This document shows positions 11,732 through 22,952 of a stretch of DNA of 64,000 nucleotides, in pieces; position 1 is the stretch's first letter; every line of letters starts with the position of its first letter. A program made the translations under genes and the position numbers. The stretch is from Heterotrichella gracilis (Eukaryota; Sar; Xanthophyceae; Tribonematales; Xanthonemataceae). Where the stretch lies: the NCBI GenBank assembly GCA_032358255.1, contig JAULBX010030707.1, positions 115,882 to 179,881 of the forward strand, written 5' to 3'. The notes below the pieces were generated by a model that worked only from the letters and a program-made list of their open reading frames with translations, searched no databases and was not told where the DNA came from.

Positions 11732-12752
11732 AGCGGCCAGAACGGGAAAAACGTCTCAAAAAGCAAAGTGCACCGTCAGCCCGCTTCTGCACAGAACGAC
11801 GCAGGCTATTCACTTGCTGACCGCTGGTCTCTCACTACGGCCCACAACTTTCAAAATCCCTTGGCAAGTAAAACAACGGGCTGAAGCACAGCGAGCCGCA
11901 GACCCGGTTGTTCAAAGGGCACACTCGGTGTGGTGGGCAGATCGCGTGGCTGTTGGTACAGGTGTGTGGTGAAGTGTGAACATGTCCCTACTAAATATCT
12001 GGACAGCACAGCGCACCGTGGCAGCTACTCGACTGGTAGCTGTTTGGTCATGCGGATCCCTGGGATTTTATGGCAATGCTGGGACTGAGTTTCCCAATGG
12101 CCCACTTTTCAAACAATAACCCATTTCAAAAAAAGTTGTTGTGGGTATCATCCACGAGGTGGATCTTATGCCCTAAGAAGTGTTTGAGGATCCAAGACTG
12201 GACTTGAAACCGCGGAGGACCTAGCTGTCGAGACTAATGTGTTCCGCGCCTGTAGTAACCTACTGATACCACGCTATAGCCAAGGACACCGTTGGCTTCG
12301 ACGTGCGAGGGGTGCCCACTACAGTGGTGTACCGCCCACCTCCCAAATTTTTTCAGGTATTGTAACACACACGTCCCTATCGTGGGTTCTCCTGCACTTG
12401 CAAACTCGCGTATTAGAACGTGCCCCTCACTCCCGTTCACCAACTTTGCGGAAGGCATGCCGATGTGCCCATTGCTCCAAATCCGACCTGTATGTGGGTG
12501 TGCTCTTGCTGCATCCACGATATACCTCGCTGGTTGAACTATGAACGTTGTTCTACACTGCACGGTAGCCGGCGTTCGCATACACACATTGGCCTACGCT
12601 GTTCGTCGGGACCAATAAAGCCGACCTGTTCAGCAACCAGCTATCCTCCACGCCCATACACATGCAACCCGTGCTCCCTCGTGCCAAACCTTGCACTAGT
12701 ATGCGGGCCCCGCAACCGCTCACCCGCTCCTATGCCTGCAGGCACACATGCA
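11732..12752. other. Divergent promoter region
   Basis: This separates the minus-strand PYRP2-like start (ATG at 11731) from the plus-strand disordered protein (ATG at 12771, or 12753). No gene, TATA box or RNA gene could be supported. Open frames on both strands are short and have no recognisable family features. Confidence 0.4.
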
Positions 12753-12770
12753 ATGTACATCCCTCCACCC

Positions 12771-15700
12771 ATGGCTGCCCCTCGTGCCCAGCGAACGGTG
12801 GTCGACCTCACCGACAGCTACAGCGATATCATCGTGCTGATCAGCGACAGTGACAGCGCGCCAAGCCCTGTGGTGGACTTGGCAACTGAGGATGACGCCA
12901 CCTCACCTCCTCCTGGCACCACCACCACCACCATAGCGCCACCACCACCGCCACCACCACCACCACCCAGAGCGCCTGCAGGGGCCACAGCCACCTCCAC
13001 CGCACGCCACCACCCACCCGCGCACCGCCCGCAATGCCAGCCGCCTGTTACAGGCAAGCAGCAAGGGGATGCGCGCATGCAGGAGCAGGGCATGCAGCCA
13101 CTTGGGCAGGGTGCCACCACCACAACCCAACTCGCTGCCTCGCCCAGACTGCCCGCCAGGCGTGCGCAAGTGCCACACAGCGGCCCCACCACCACCACCA
13201 CCACCACCACCACCACCACCGCTTCTGGCCAGCAAGGGGGGGAGGGGAACCAGCAGGACGTGCAAGGGGGTGCACGCATCCAGCAGCAGGGCAAGAAGCT
13301 CCATGGGCAGGGTGCCACCACCACTGGCCAGTTCCCCGCCTCCCCCAGACTACCCCCCAGGCGAGCGCCTGGCAGCGACCCCACCACAGCCACCACCACC
13401 ACCACCACCGCCGCCGCCGCCGCCACCACCACCACCACCACCACCACTGCTGGCGCCCCCGCACGAGCCCAGCCACTCACACCGGAGGGCGCGCTGCCGC
13501 CCTCCCTGCGCCCCGCCACCCTCAGCCCCCCCACGCTCCCATCCACCGCCCGCCAGCCCCCTCCAGCACCCCCACAGACGCAACGATATCCCTCTCTAGC
13601 CCCCTCAAAGGCGCCACTGCAGCGTACCCCATCACAGGGGCATCGGCAGCCCCGCCCCCCGGGGGTGAGGGCTGCAGCTGTGGAGGCGGGCGGGCGCAAG
13701 CGCAAAGCCCAGCAAAATGCCCTCCAGAGCCCGGGGCGCAACAGGGCGCGCGTACACGCGCCACTCTCGCCGCCACCTAAGGCAAAGGGGCTGCCAGGGC
13801 TGCAGCTCTCGCAGCCACAGCTACAGCCAGTGGCACAGCCACAGCCACNNNNNNNNNNNNNNNNNNNNNNNNNNNNNNNNNNNNNNNNNNNNNNNNNNNN
13901 NNNNNNNNNNNNNNNNNNNNNNNNNNNNNNNNNNNNNNNNNNNNNNNNAGCCAGTGGCACAGCCAGTGGCACAGCCAGTGGCACAGCCAGTGGCACAGCC
14001 AGTGGCACAGCCAGTGGCACAGCCAGTGGCACAGCCACAGCCACAGCCACAGCCACAGCCACAGCCACAGCCACAGCCACAGCCACAGCCACAGCCACAG
14101 CCACAGCCACAACCACAGCCACAGCCAGTGGCACAGCCACCCCCACAGCTGCAGGTGCAGTCAGAGCTACCCAGCTCGCCCGTGGTGACCCCACCACATG
14201 GCCCATGGCCATCGCCCCAGCCCTGCTCGACCTGGTTGCGGCTGCCGTCCCTGATACGGTCGGTGCTCAAGCCCATGCAGGGTCCTACCCCGGCTGTGCA
14301 CCGTCAGCCAGTGGGGGCACAGTCGCCACCAGCCGCACCACCACCCGCACCACCAGCCGCACAACCGCAGCCACAGCCACAGCCACAGCCACCACAGCCA
14401 GGACAGGCGTCAGCACCCCCCGCAGCACCATCTGTACCCACCACTGGGGTGGCCGCGCCCCCACTCCCTGCGGTGGCAACGCCCCGCAAGCGCCACTCTG
14501 GGGGCCGCTTCAGCAAGCCACCACCCCCAGGCGCCCCCGCACCCACCACCACAGCCACCACCACCATCACCACCGCCACCGCCGCCGCACACACCACCGA
14601 CGCCGCGCCCACACCCACCACATCAGCACCAGCACCAGCCAGGGATCGGGGTGGTGCCACTGGCCAGGTGGCGGCCGCAAAACCCTCGCCAGGGTCTACG
14701 CCAATACCCTTGCCAGGGTCCACGGCAAAACCCTCGTCAAGTGCCTGTGGATTGCAGCCCGGGGATGAGGGGGGCTGGGATGAGGAGGATGGCAGCGTGG
14801 ACCTGCACTGGCAGATATCTGGGGCCCTGTGCGATCAGCTGTGCGGGGGGATTGACGACGAGGATGATGGGGATGGAGCAGGGGATGCGCTGCTGGCTGG
14901 GGATGCGTGTGTCCAGGTGCGCTTGCGGGTGCCCGTCTGCTCCCTGTGTGTGGGTTGTGTTGATGGACTATGCCGATTGCTCTGCTGGGTGATGCATTTC
15001 CTTGTCCTGATGCCCGACAAACTCCTGTGTGTCGTGTCACATCATAGACTGTGAATCATGGTGCTGGGGAGGTGCCCACATGCAATGGCTCATGGCCCCT
15101 GCACACAGTGAGTCATGGGGCATCGCCACTTGTGCTTCCGGATCAAGCATCACTGTTCCTTATTTGTCATTGACACCAGTGTTATGTCCCCTTGTGTGCA
15201 GGCTGCACAGGCCACCCCATCAGCCTCGCCCCCCAGCCACACCCCCACACCCACGCCGCGGGCAGGGGCCGCAAACCATGAGGCATCCCCACCTGCCACT
15301 GGCACAGCTACCAGGTGCGCACAACCCCTATCTCCCCACCAGCACCAACACCACCCCCCACCCGACTCACGGCCATCCCCCACCTGAAAGCGCCGCAGCT
15401 TGCCTGGGTTGAAAGTAAAGCAGGCCGGGATGGACAGTGAAGCAGGCGGGGTGCCCTTCCTGTGATGCAGGCCACGTGTTTAGAGTTAGGGTTCAGAATT
15501 TAGGGTTTGAAGTTTAGGGTGCCCATCCTGTGATGCAGGAACCCGTCTCCATGTCTGACACACATCACTGTTCTACCTTTTGCGATGCAAAACGAGCACG
15601 TCGCCTATCAAGCCATGTGTGAGGATTCCGAGGAATTAACTTTAAATAAACTGATTTAAAGTTAATTAAATCAATTAAAACAATTAAAGTTGATTAAGTC

Positions 15701-18700
15701 ATGTCGCGCAGCATACCTTCCCCCTGCTGTATCCAATCCCTTCTCCCTGCTGCATCCAACCGTTTCCCTCCCCTGGGTCCTGCAGGCCCTCCCCCCCTGT
15801 CAGCGCCCGCCCCTGGTCCTCGTTTTGGTCCAGCACCCTCACTCACATGCTATCCCCAGCAGCCGCATCCCCAGTCCCCACACCCCCAGTACCCACACCC
15901 TCAGCAGCCAGCCCCACCAGGCAGGATGGCAGGGAGGGGAATGGCGCTACTGTGCCACATGGCGCACCCACAACCAGAGCCACAGGTGAGCGCTGCTGTA
16001 AAATCATGAAAGTCCGTTTTAACGGTATTTTTGGGGTGATGATATCTAGGTAGAAAGTAGAAAGCAGATACAGGATAGACAAGGTTCCTATGCCTATCAA
16101 TCCTGGATGTGCAAGGTCTTCAGTAACCAGGGCGCTCTTTGGCCTTGATTGCACTAGAATTGATTGTTATCTCAATCGTTGTATCACATCGAAGCTAAAT
16201 TGGCTGTGGATGCTTTGTGATTGTGGTGCCATTCAGTTAAATGACAAATTTAAACTGGGTTTCATATCTCGTTTTCTAGAAGTTTCAACAGGACATCCTT
16301 GTATGTGACGTGTTGTTTGCCCACATCGCAGGCGCGACTCCACGAGGCAATGCACCACCTGGCGCCCCACCTGGGCAAGGCCAAACCTCACACCCACCAC
16401 CCCAGCCACGCATGCTGGCATCGGGACGTGAAGCCCCCACCAACACAGCCCCTGCCCAGCAGCCTGGAGCTACTGCCCCGGGGCGCAGGCGGGGGCGTGG
16501 GCGCCGGCCCAAAAGCGCGCAACCACCTGTGGCCCAAGCACCACCAGTGGCAGCAGCCGCACCACCACCTGTGCCGCAAGCATCACCACCACCACCACCA
16601 CCACTCGTCGCCAAAGCACCACGCTTGGCCAAAGCACCACCACCACCAGCGGCAGCAGCTCCACCACCATCCGTGGCCACAGCACCACCCCAGTCACCTG
16701 GGGCGCACCCCCTCCAGCCAGGCAACCATCACACTGAGCCAGGGCAGGCACTGGAGGGGGCAGGCAAGGGGGCAGCACCCAAGGCAGGAAAATCGGGGAA
16801 GGCGAATGCAGCACCAGCCAAAGGGGCAGCACCCAAGGCGGTGAAAACGGGGAGGGAGGCATACGCAGAGCTGATAGACAGCTGCCCGGCGCTATTCGAC
16901 CCCCTGCGGCGGCATGGGACTGAGGCGCTGCCATTCAGCCCCCGCAAGATCCCCCTCCCCCTGGCGGTGGGGATGGCCGTCAAGGCGCGCACAATCCCCG
17001 GCGGTTCCGGTGGGGATGCAGCCTGCTCAGAGGGTGCTTCCCCCTCAACTGGTGGTGGCGGTGGCATCCTTGCAGGGGAGGGCGCTTTGCCCCCCTTGGC
17101 ACTTTTCTTTATGGAGGCTTCGGATGATGCAGGCTTGGGAGGCAGGCGGTCCATGTGCGGGTTGAGGGGTAGCGCGCAGGCGGGCAGAGGGTTGGGGGGT
17201 GGCACACATGTGGGTGAAGGGGTGCTGGGAGGGGTGGGGGCGCTGCCACCTAAGCCCATGCGCGTGGTGGGTACGGAGCGTGCAGCGCAGGCGTTGAGAA
17301 CTGGCCCAGTGCTCAATGTGTGTGTGGAGCAGAGGGCGCCTGCGCAGCCCGCGCACCCATCCGCAGCAAACCCCACCTCCCCTGGTGGTGTGGCTGGTGG
17401 TGGTGGGGGTTCGAGGGATGGGGCTGCGGCGTCGCCGCAGCCGCCACCACCAGCCACCACCCCCGTCGCCCACTGGCTGGCGCACACCCCAAGCCCCACA
17501 CCGGGAGCGCCACCTCCCACCACCCACCGCCCACCACCCACCAGCCCCATGCCAGGCGCGCCGCCCTCCACCGGCACCCCACCAGCGTGCCCCGATGCGC
17601 AGACACCCACACCCACATCCACTGTCCGCCAGCAGTCGCCACCTGGCGACCCGTCAGCAACCCCTGCGCATGAAACAGCAACCCGCGGCCACGCTGCGCA
17701 TCACAGCATTGGCGATGCCCTTCGGGCTGAACATGGCCTGCATTTGGCGGAGGGGCGGGGGGTGAATCCCGGGGATTCCGATGCCACCAGGGCCTGTGCG
17801 GCGCTTCTATCCCTGGGGGGCGCTTGTGCAGGGGCGGAGGGGGCCCAATGTCAGGGCGCGGAGAGGGGAGGGGATTCCCCGCAGGAGGGTGCCAAGGGGG
17901 GGAAGCAGGGTGAAGGTGAAGGGGAGAGCACTACTCCTGCGGGACAGGCCAGCGGCAGCTGCGCTGCACTCGACATCATCACACCCACACCCATGCGTGT
18001 TCCTAGGGTACGTGTCAAAAGTTAAGGGTGTACAGCTTGCCCTGAAACTATCACATACCCTAGGCTAGGGTGTCCTCAGAAAAATCACGCAGGGAACAGG
18101 GGACAAGTCACACCCGCACATCTGCGTGTGCACTCTTGACACATGTTCGCACCAATCCCTCTTAAAGGGGCCTGCTTCTCCTTCCTGTCTGACTGCCACC
18201 TGCCGCCTCCATCGGCACAAACCCTAAACCCTTAGCCCTAATCCCTACATTCGTTTCCTCATCCCCACCCCTCTCGCAGGTCCACTTTTCCTTCCCGTTG
18301 GATTGCCCCTCGCCGCCATCACCTGCACAAACCCCACACCCTTAACCCTTAGCCCTAAACCCTACATCCTCCCCCCTCCCGCAGGTCCGCTTCTCCTTCC
18401 CTTCAGACTGCCTCTCGCCGCCATCGCGCGACAAAGCCAAGCGCAAGCGGCTGGCCCCAATGCGCACACTGGAAAACCGCCCAGCCAAGCGCCCAGCAGG
18501 GCTGGCTTACCCTGTGGCTTCCTCCTCGTTTTATAGTACGTTCTACCCCCTCCCCTCGCCCCCACCGAACCCTTCGCTGCCCCCCTCCCACTACCGCACC
18601 ACACCGCCACCACCGCATGTTGTGCTCACATATGCGCTCAAGTGCGGCAAAATGCGGCGAGCATGCAAAGTGCCACAAGCTCATTGCATCCAGTTGATGT

Positions 18701-20973
18701 GGAGATCTTGAAAGCCGCGTGACACTGCATCCTATTGCATGTGCATCCACTGCTTTGGCCCGCTTGGTGGTTACCAGGTGGCAGCTGCTGTCCCCTTCCG
18801 TTGCATATCAAACCCCCGTTTTTCAGGCAACAGTGCTGATGGGAGGGGCCGTCTTGTACACCGTTGAGTTTTTACTTCCTTACTACTCACTGTTTGCGCA
18901 GCAAAACGGCGATGCGGCGGGGCAATATGCGTAGTCAAATTGCACATCATGAGAATGATTGAAACCACATATATATGTATTATATTCCCTGATCATCATA
19001 TGTATCTGCGCAGCACCGCCAGGGTGGCGAGGCAACGGGGTCCCCGGCATCACCACCAGGGGCGTCCCCCCATCCCTGAGGGAAAATCTCGCATCCCGGA
19101 GGGACACCTCGGCATCCCCAATGGCCGTCCCCAGGCCGGCGCCAGGTGGCGGCGCTGGGGGCCCTGTGGCGGCGCCAGGTGGCGGTGTGGTGAGCATGCA
19201 GAGGCAGGTCAGGCAGCAGCGGCCAGGGCCGCGTGGGGAGAAGGTTGGCGGCAAAGAGGTGCGTTGAAAGTACCCCATATGCATCAATGAAAACCACGGC
19301 AGGCCTTGGAATTGGCAATATTTCCACCCGCTGCCAACCAGCCATCCATTCTTCATTATCTTTATTCCTGAACCCTGAACCCTGAACCCTGAACCCTGAA
19401 CCCTAAACGCAGGAGGACCCGCTGGAGATGGCGTACCGCGCCGCCTTCTTCAACCGCCAGCTGGCACGAGAGTGGCAGGGGGGCGCGCGCTGGGCCCAGG
19501 TGGACTATGACGGCTGCGAGCTCACGCACCAGGCCTGTGCGGAGCATTTGGACAGATTCGAGGCCACCAGGAAAAAGGTGGGTGGCCAGGGGTGGCTGAT
19601 TCTTTTACGGTAACATAAGAAAATATATATTTGTTTCTTTTCAATTATGGGCCACCACGAGGAAGGTGGGTGGCTGATATTTTTACAGTAACATTAGCAT
19701 ATATATATTTTTTATTATTTTCAATTTCTGGCGACGAGGAGGAAGGTGGGTGGCTACTTATTCTACACTAGCAAAACAAAATCCATTTGTCTTTCAACTA
19801 ACGTAATCATGTGGCTTACGTGCGTTTGGCATTGCAGTCCTAGTAACAGTCAGCCCCATCTGCCATACTCCGCTGCCAGCCAGCTGTCCTATATAATTAA
19901 CACTGCTGTAGTGTACAATTTTAGCCAAATACCCTGATCAATCACATCAAATTTCTAAAATTATTCCCATCCCCTGCGCAGGTTCTTGTGCGGCGTGGAC
20001 CTCAGTGGCTTGAGCGTCTCGAGGGCAGGGTGCAGCTAGAGTGGGGGCCCTTCATGAGGCTTCGCATATGGCAGCAGGTGAGGGCTGGTGGTGGGTGGGG
20101 TGTGGTGGGTGTGGTGGGGTGGGGTGGGTGGGTACTGCATGTGGAATGGTGCTTGGGTGGTGGAAATGGAAGGCCAAGTGGGAATGGAAGGCCATGTGGG
20201 CTACTCGCCTTCCAATCAGTTGCAAGTGGCATCATACGAGTGGATCAAATTGCATTTCCACAGAAGTGGCATCCACTAATTTGATCAGTTGCGAGTGGCA
20301 TTTGGCCCTCTTCCCTCTCTTGCCCTGCTGCCACCCACCATCTACCTACTATGTTCGACGTGCTGGTGGGCCCATCCAAAAGTTGTACACTCCGAGAGTT
20401 TGCTCTCAGACATGAGTAGAATAGGACGTCGGTGTGTGCCTTCCATCATCAAGATGTACACGTGCAGTGAGTGCTCTCATTCATCAGTACAATAGGACGG
20501 CTGTGTGTGTCCTCCTCGCAGTAATCACGGAGTAATAAAAAAGCCATCATAGTGTAATCATAGAGCTGAGCTGGGGCCATTGGCTATTTGCTGACCGAAC
20601 CACCGTGCTGTTATGGAGATATCCTAAACCCTAAACCCTAATTTGTGTGCTACGTGCAGGGTGTTGGCAATGGCCATGGCAGCGCCCAGGCTGACCAAGC
20701 CACATGCTCTTATTTATATACCCTGAACCCTAAACCCTGAACCCTAAATTACGTGCTATTTGCAGGGTGTTGGTAATGGCCATGGCGGCCCCCAGGCTGA
20801 CCAAGCCACATGCTGTTGTTTATATACCCTGAACCCTAAACCCTGAACCCTAAATTACGTGCTATTTGCAGGGTGTTGGCAATGACCATGGGGGCGCCCA
20901 GGCGGACCAGGGCGAGCCTGCCATCAAGGGCATTCTCAAGCGGCCCCCTATGCCGCCCATGGTGGCGGCGTGA
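12771..20973 (+). CDS. Large disordered protein with SIM-like and PP1-docking-like motifs
   Basis: Not a recognised family. Nine exons in consistent phase: 12771..14916 (interrupted by the gap), 15202..15314, 15786..15985, 16332..18007, 18385..18535, 19014..19258, 19413..19577, 19982..20077, 20872..20973. Residues 10-40 hold three acidic-flanked hydrophobic cores, [17 protein letters not shown] and VVDLATEDD, typical of SUMO-interacting motifs. Long Thr/Pro/Gln/Ala tracts follow, then basic patches GRKRK and [11 protein letters not shown] (nuclear signal or AT-hook-like). Splicing of exon 4 to exon 5 creates RVRFSF, an RVxF-type PP1 docking motif; the last exon has KGILKRP, a SILK-type motif. 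Exons 7-8 encode the only globular-looking part ([34 protein letters not shown]). An alternative ATG is at 12753. The frame changes by one across the gap, so the true gap length is not 100. A nuclear scaffold is inferred. Confidence 0.6.
13180..13450 (+). repeat. (CAC/ACC)n microsatellites in exon 1
   Basis: Runs of ACC at about 13187-13220 and 13396-13447 encode Thr tracts in the chosen frame (Pro or His in the others). They cause long spurious open frames on both strands. Confidence 0.9.
13849..13948. other. Assembly gap of 100 N
   Basis: Exactly 100 N, a placeholder length. It lies inside a CCAGTGGCACAG / CCACAG minisatellite that defeats assembly. The coding frame before it (…QPVAQPQP) and after it (PVAQPVAQ…) differ by one base, so the missing length should not be a simple 100. 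Confidence 0.99.
13949..14131 (+). repeat. 12-base and 6-base coding minisatellite
   Basis: About seven copies of CCAGTGGCACAG (PVAQ) pass into about sixteen copies of CCACAG (PQ). The array flanks the gap on its right; two CCACAG-like units are also visible on its left. Confidence 0.95.
15634..15667. repeat. AT-rich 13-bp inverted repeat in an intron
   Basis: AATTAACTTTAAA at 15634-15646 is the exact inverse of TTTAAAGTTAATT at 15655-15667, with an 8-base spacer. More AATTAA repeats follow to about 15700. It lies in intron 2 of the disordered-protein gene. Confidence 0.85.
18172..18440 (+). repeat. Three tandem copies of the exon 5 acceptor region
   Basis: Copies start near 18175, 18277 and 18380 (period about 103). 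Each has CTTCTCCTTCC-type sequence, then TGCC…CCGCC, then (first two copies) CAAACCCTAAACC-type motifs. The last two have GCAG|GTCC acceptors, and both would restore an RVxF-type motif (RVHFSF or RVRFSF) when joined to exon 4. Confidence 0.85.
19369..19412 (+). repeat. Degenerate telomere-type array ending at an acceptor
   Basis: Tandem CCTGAAC heptamers (five or more) end in CCCTAAACGCAG, whose last AG is the acceptor of exon 7. The array takes the place of a normal polypyrimidine tract. Confidence 0.85.
19550..19765 (+). repeat. Three tandem copies of the exon 7 donor
   Basis: GCCACCAGGAAAAAGGTGGGTGGC (true donor, about 19563) is followed by copies near 19650 and 19733 ending in AGGAAGGTGGGTGGCT, at intervals of about 85 bases, with TATATAT-rich sequence between. 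Confidence 0.85.
20655..20900 (+). repeat. 106-base tandem triplication of the last acceptor
   Basis: Units begin near 20658, 20764 and 20870. Each carries GCAGGGTGTTGG(C/T)AATG and the first codons of exon 9; the first two also end in a CCCTGAACCCTAAACCC array and are closed soon by a stop. Only the third continues to the real C-terminus. Confidence 0.95.
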
Positions 20974-21080
20974 TCGCCAACATGCGGGGGTGGGTGGGTG
21001 GATGGGTACTGCGGCTGGTCGGTGGTGGATGTGGGTGGGTTGGAGGCTGGACCTTCCAGAGACTGACGCCATTGCGTGGA

Positions 21081-21085
21081 TGTAA
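21081..21085 (+). terminator. TGTAA polyadenylation signal
   Basis: TGTAA lies 108 bases after the stop of the disordered-protein gene. TGTAA is the usual green-algal poly(A) signal. Confidence 0.6.
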
Positions 21086-21890
21086 CCATACACTGTGTGG
21101 TGCCTGAGACGCAAGTGCAGCATTGCCCCACGTTTGGTGCAATGACAATCACACAATCCACCGTGGTGCCTGAGACTAAGTGCAGCTGCAGCGGTTGGGT
21201 GACAGGGCGCTGCACCGTGTTGGCAGCAACAGCAGGGGGTAGCCCATCTTTTCATTTTCCCCCCTTCAGTGGGGCACACGGCATTTTTGGGGGTAGGCCA
21301 AGCACTGTGCTTTTTGCCAGTACTGGTCTTTGATTACAGCGATTTGTGTGGCTGGTTTTATCTGTATTCTGTAGGGTAGGGTCTAGGGTGAAAAAGGACA
21401 AGGCCTGAGGTAGAATTGTAACCTGCCGATGAAGGTGTGGTATTGAAAAATACCCATTTTTTGTCGTGGTTCGTTGAGCTTCCCTTTGTGCAAGCTGTGC
21501 TGTGACAGACTGATGACAGTCCTACAATGATTGGGTCCAGCTAATACTGCAGTGGTAGCCAGCCCTGGCGCCACGTGGTTCCTGATAGGGTTTACCTGTC
21601 AGGGTTCAGTGGACCCTGCTGCTTTGCCTATGCTTTTGTGTACTATTGGTGACAGGGACAGGTGACCAGGCTGCTGCAGCGGCCGGCGGCATTCACCGTT
21701 TTTTTTGGTAATTATAATATATACCTGTCGTGCGATATGGTGTGTGCACGCGCCAGACTGGCACCCTCGTGCAGTTGGCGCCCTCGTGCATTCGGCACAA
21801 ATAATGTTACACCTCACAGGTACTGAGTCATCACAAGAGCTGCCGGCGGCGGCTGGCAGTTTGGCACCCCCTGCATACTAGATAGGAGAG

Positions 21891-21918
21891 TATAAATACA
21901 TATAAGACGTCTTATATG
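21891..21918. promoter_or_regulatory. TATAAATA followed by a 20-bp palindrome
   Basis: TATAAATA at 21891-21898 is followed at once by the perfect palindrome CATATAAGACGTCTTATATG at 21899-21918. It could be a protein-binding site or a promoter of an unannotated transcript; no reading frame downstream supports a gene. Confidence 0.3.
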
Positions 21919-22952
21919 CGTACTACGGGAGGAGGGGAGAACCACATGGTAACAACATGATATCATAAACCCCTCAGTAGCGTATTGTGGCCTACACTGG
22001 GACGGACCATGATGCTGATTAGTATTATTAGTATTATTAATATATAACCTGGTATGACAATATTGTTATCAGATGGCCCGCATGACACTGACTGATTTCC
22101 AAATTCTTTCGAAAAGAGAAGTATCTATAGAACAGGGTAAGCAAAACCTAAATAGACTAGCGCTACACTGAATTGAAACAAACCTTTTACACCTGATCAG
22201 CAAAAAGCATCCATCTAACGAATAAAGAGTTGTGCAGATTGCCGCTGCAGACGATCTATATCTAATGTGACACTCCACTCGCAAAAAACGCTTCTAAAAG
22301 ACATTTACTGCTCTACTAGCTGGAAAAATGGCTTGTAAAGGACCAACAAACCAACAATTTATTTTGACAAGACACACGCTGGTCATGCATGGGGACTGTG
22401 CCATGCTAGCCAATAAAGGTCCAATGGCGTGCTGACCTGGCGCGTGCAGACTGCATAGCTGAAAATGTTTTCAAGGGAGCACCCACCATGCCCCTCTTGC
22501 ATGTGTGGTATGGCAACCGCGAAAACTGTAAGAATTACTGCACTGCTGCCAGCCAAAAAGTGAACCCTCAGCTCATAGTCTTTGCCCTAGCGCCAGCTGG
22601 TCCATCACACGTGATTTGGGCAGCTTGACAACTCCAGCACGCGGCAATCAATGACTGGCCAATAGGCAGTGCCGCATGACAGGAGGCCAAGCCACAACAC
22701 TGCTAGCAAGCGCGCACGATGCCAGGTGGCAAAGAAATTAGATGTAACGACTTGATGTGTGCGCCCATGACTTGGCCACAGGTGCCCCCCATGGTACATC
22801 TTTGAACCGCAACCCGCACTCAACTGCATGGAGAGCTAGGCACATCCTCATGAACACCGCTGCCATGTTGGCGTGAAAAGCGCAGCCTAACCCACCCATG
22901 TATCTGCATGTCACCCTCCTGGTGGTATGGCCACTGCTGACGTGTGTTCCCC

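Larger units (their letters stand above)
20974..22952. other. Convergent intergenic region
   Basis: No gene found between the plus-strand gene ending at 20973 and the minus-strand gene ending at 22953. Features seen are a 20-bp perfect palindrome beside a TATAAATA (separate entry), ATT-rich simple sequence at 22018-22050, and a possible minus-strand TGTAA at 22187-22191 for the P-loop gene. Confidence 0.4.

Noticed and set aside
13034-13780. Long His-, Pro- or Trp-rich open frames on both strands
   Set aside because: They are shadows of the CAC/ACC microsatellites in exon 1 of the disordered-protein gene.
18829-18935. Open block after a TTTTTCAG acceptor, product with [11 protein letters not shown]
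   Set aside because: Phase 1 entry from exon 5 runs into a stop, while skipping it to 19014 keeps the frame, so it is not included as an exon.
19369-19412. Telomere-like array as evidence of a chromosome end
   Set aside because: It is short, degenerate and inside a gene; similar motifs occur throughout the window.
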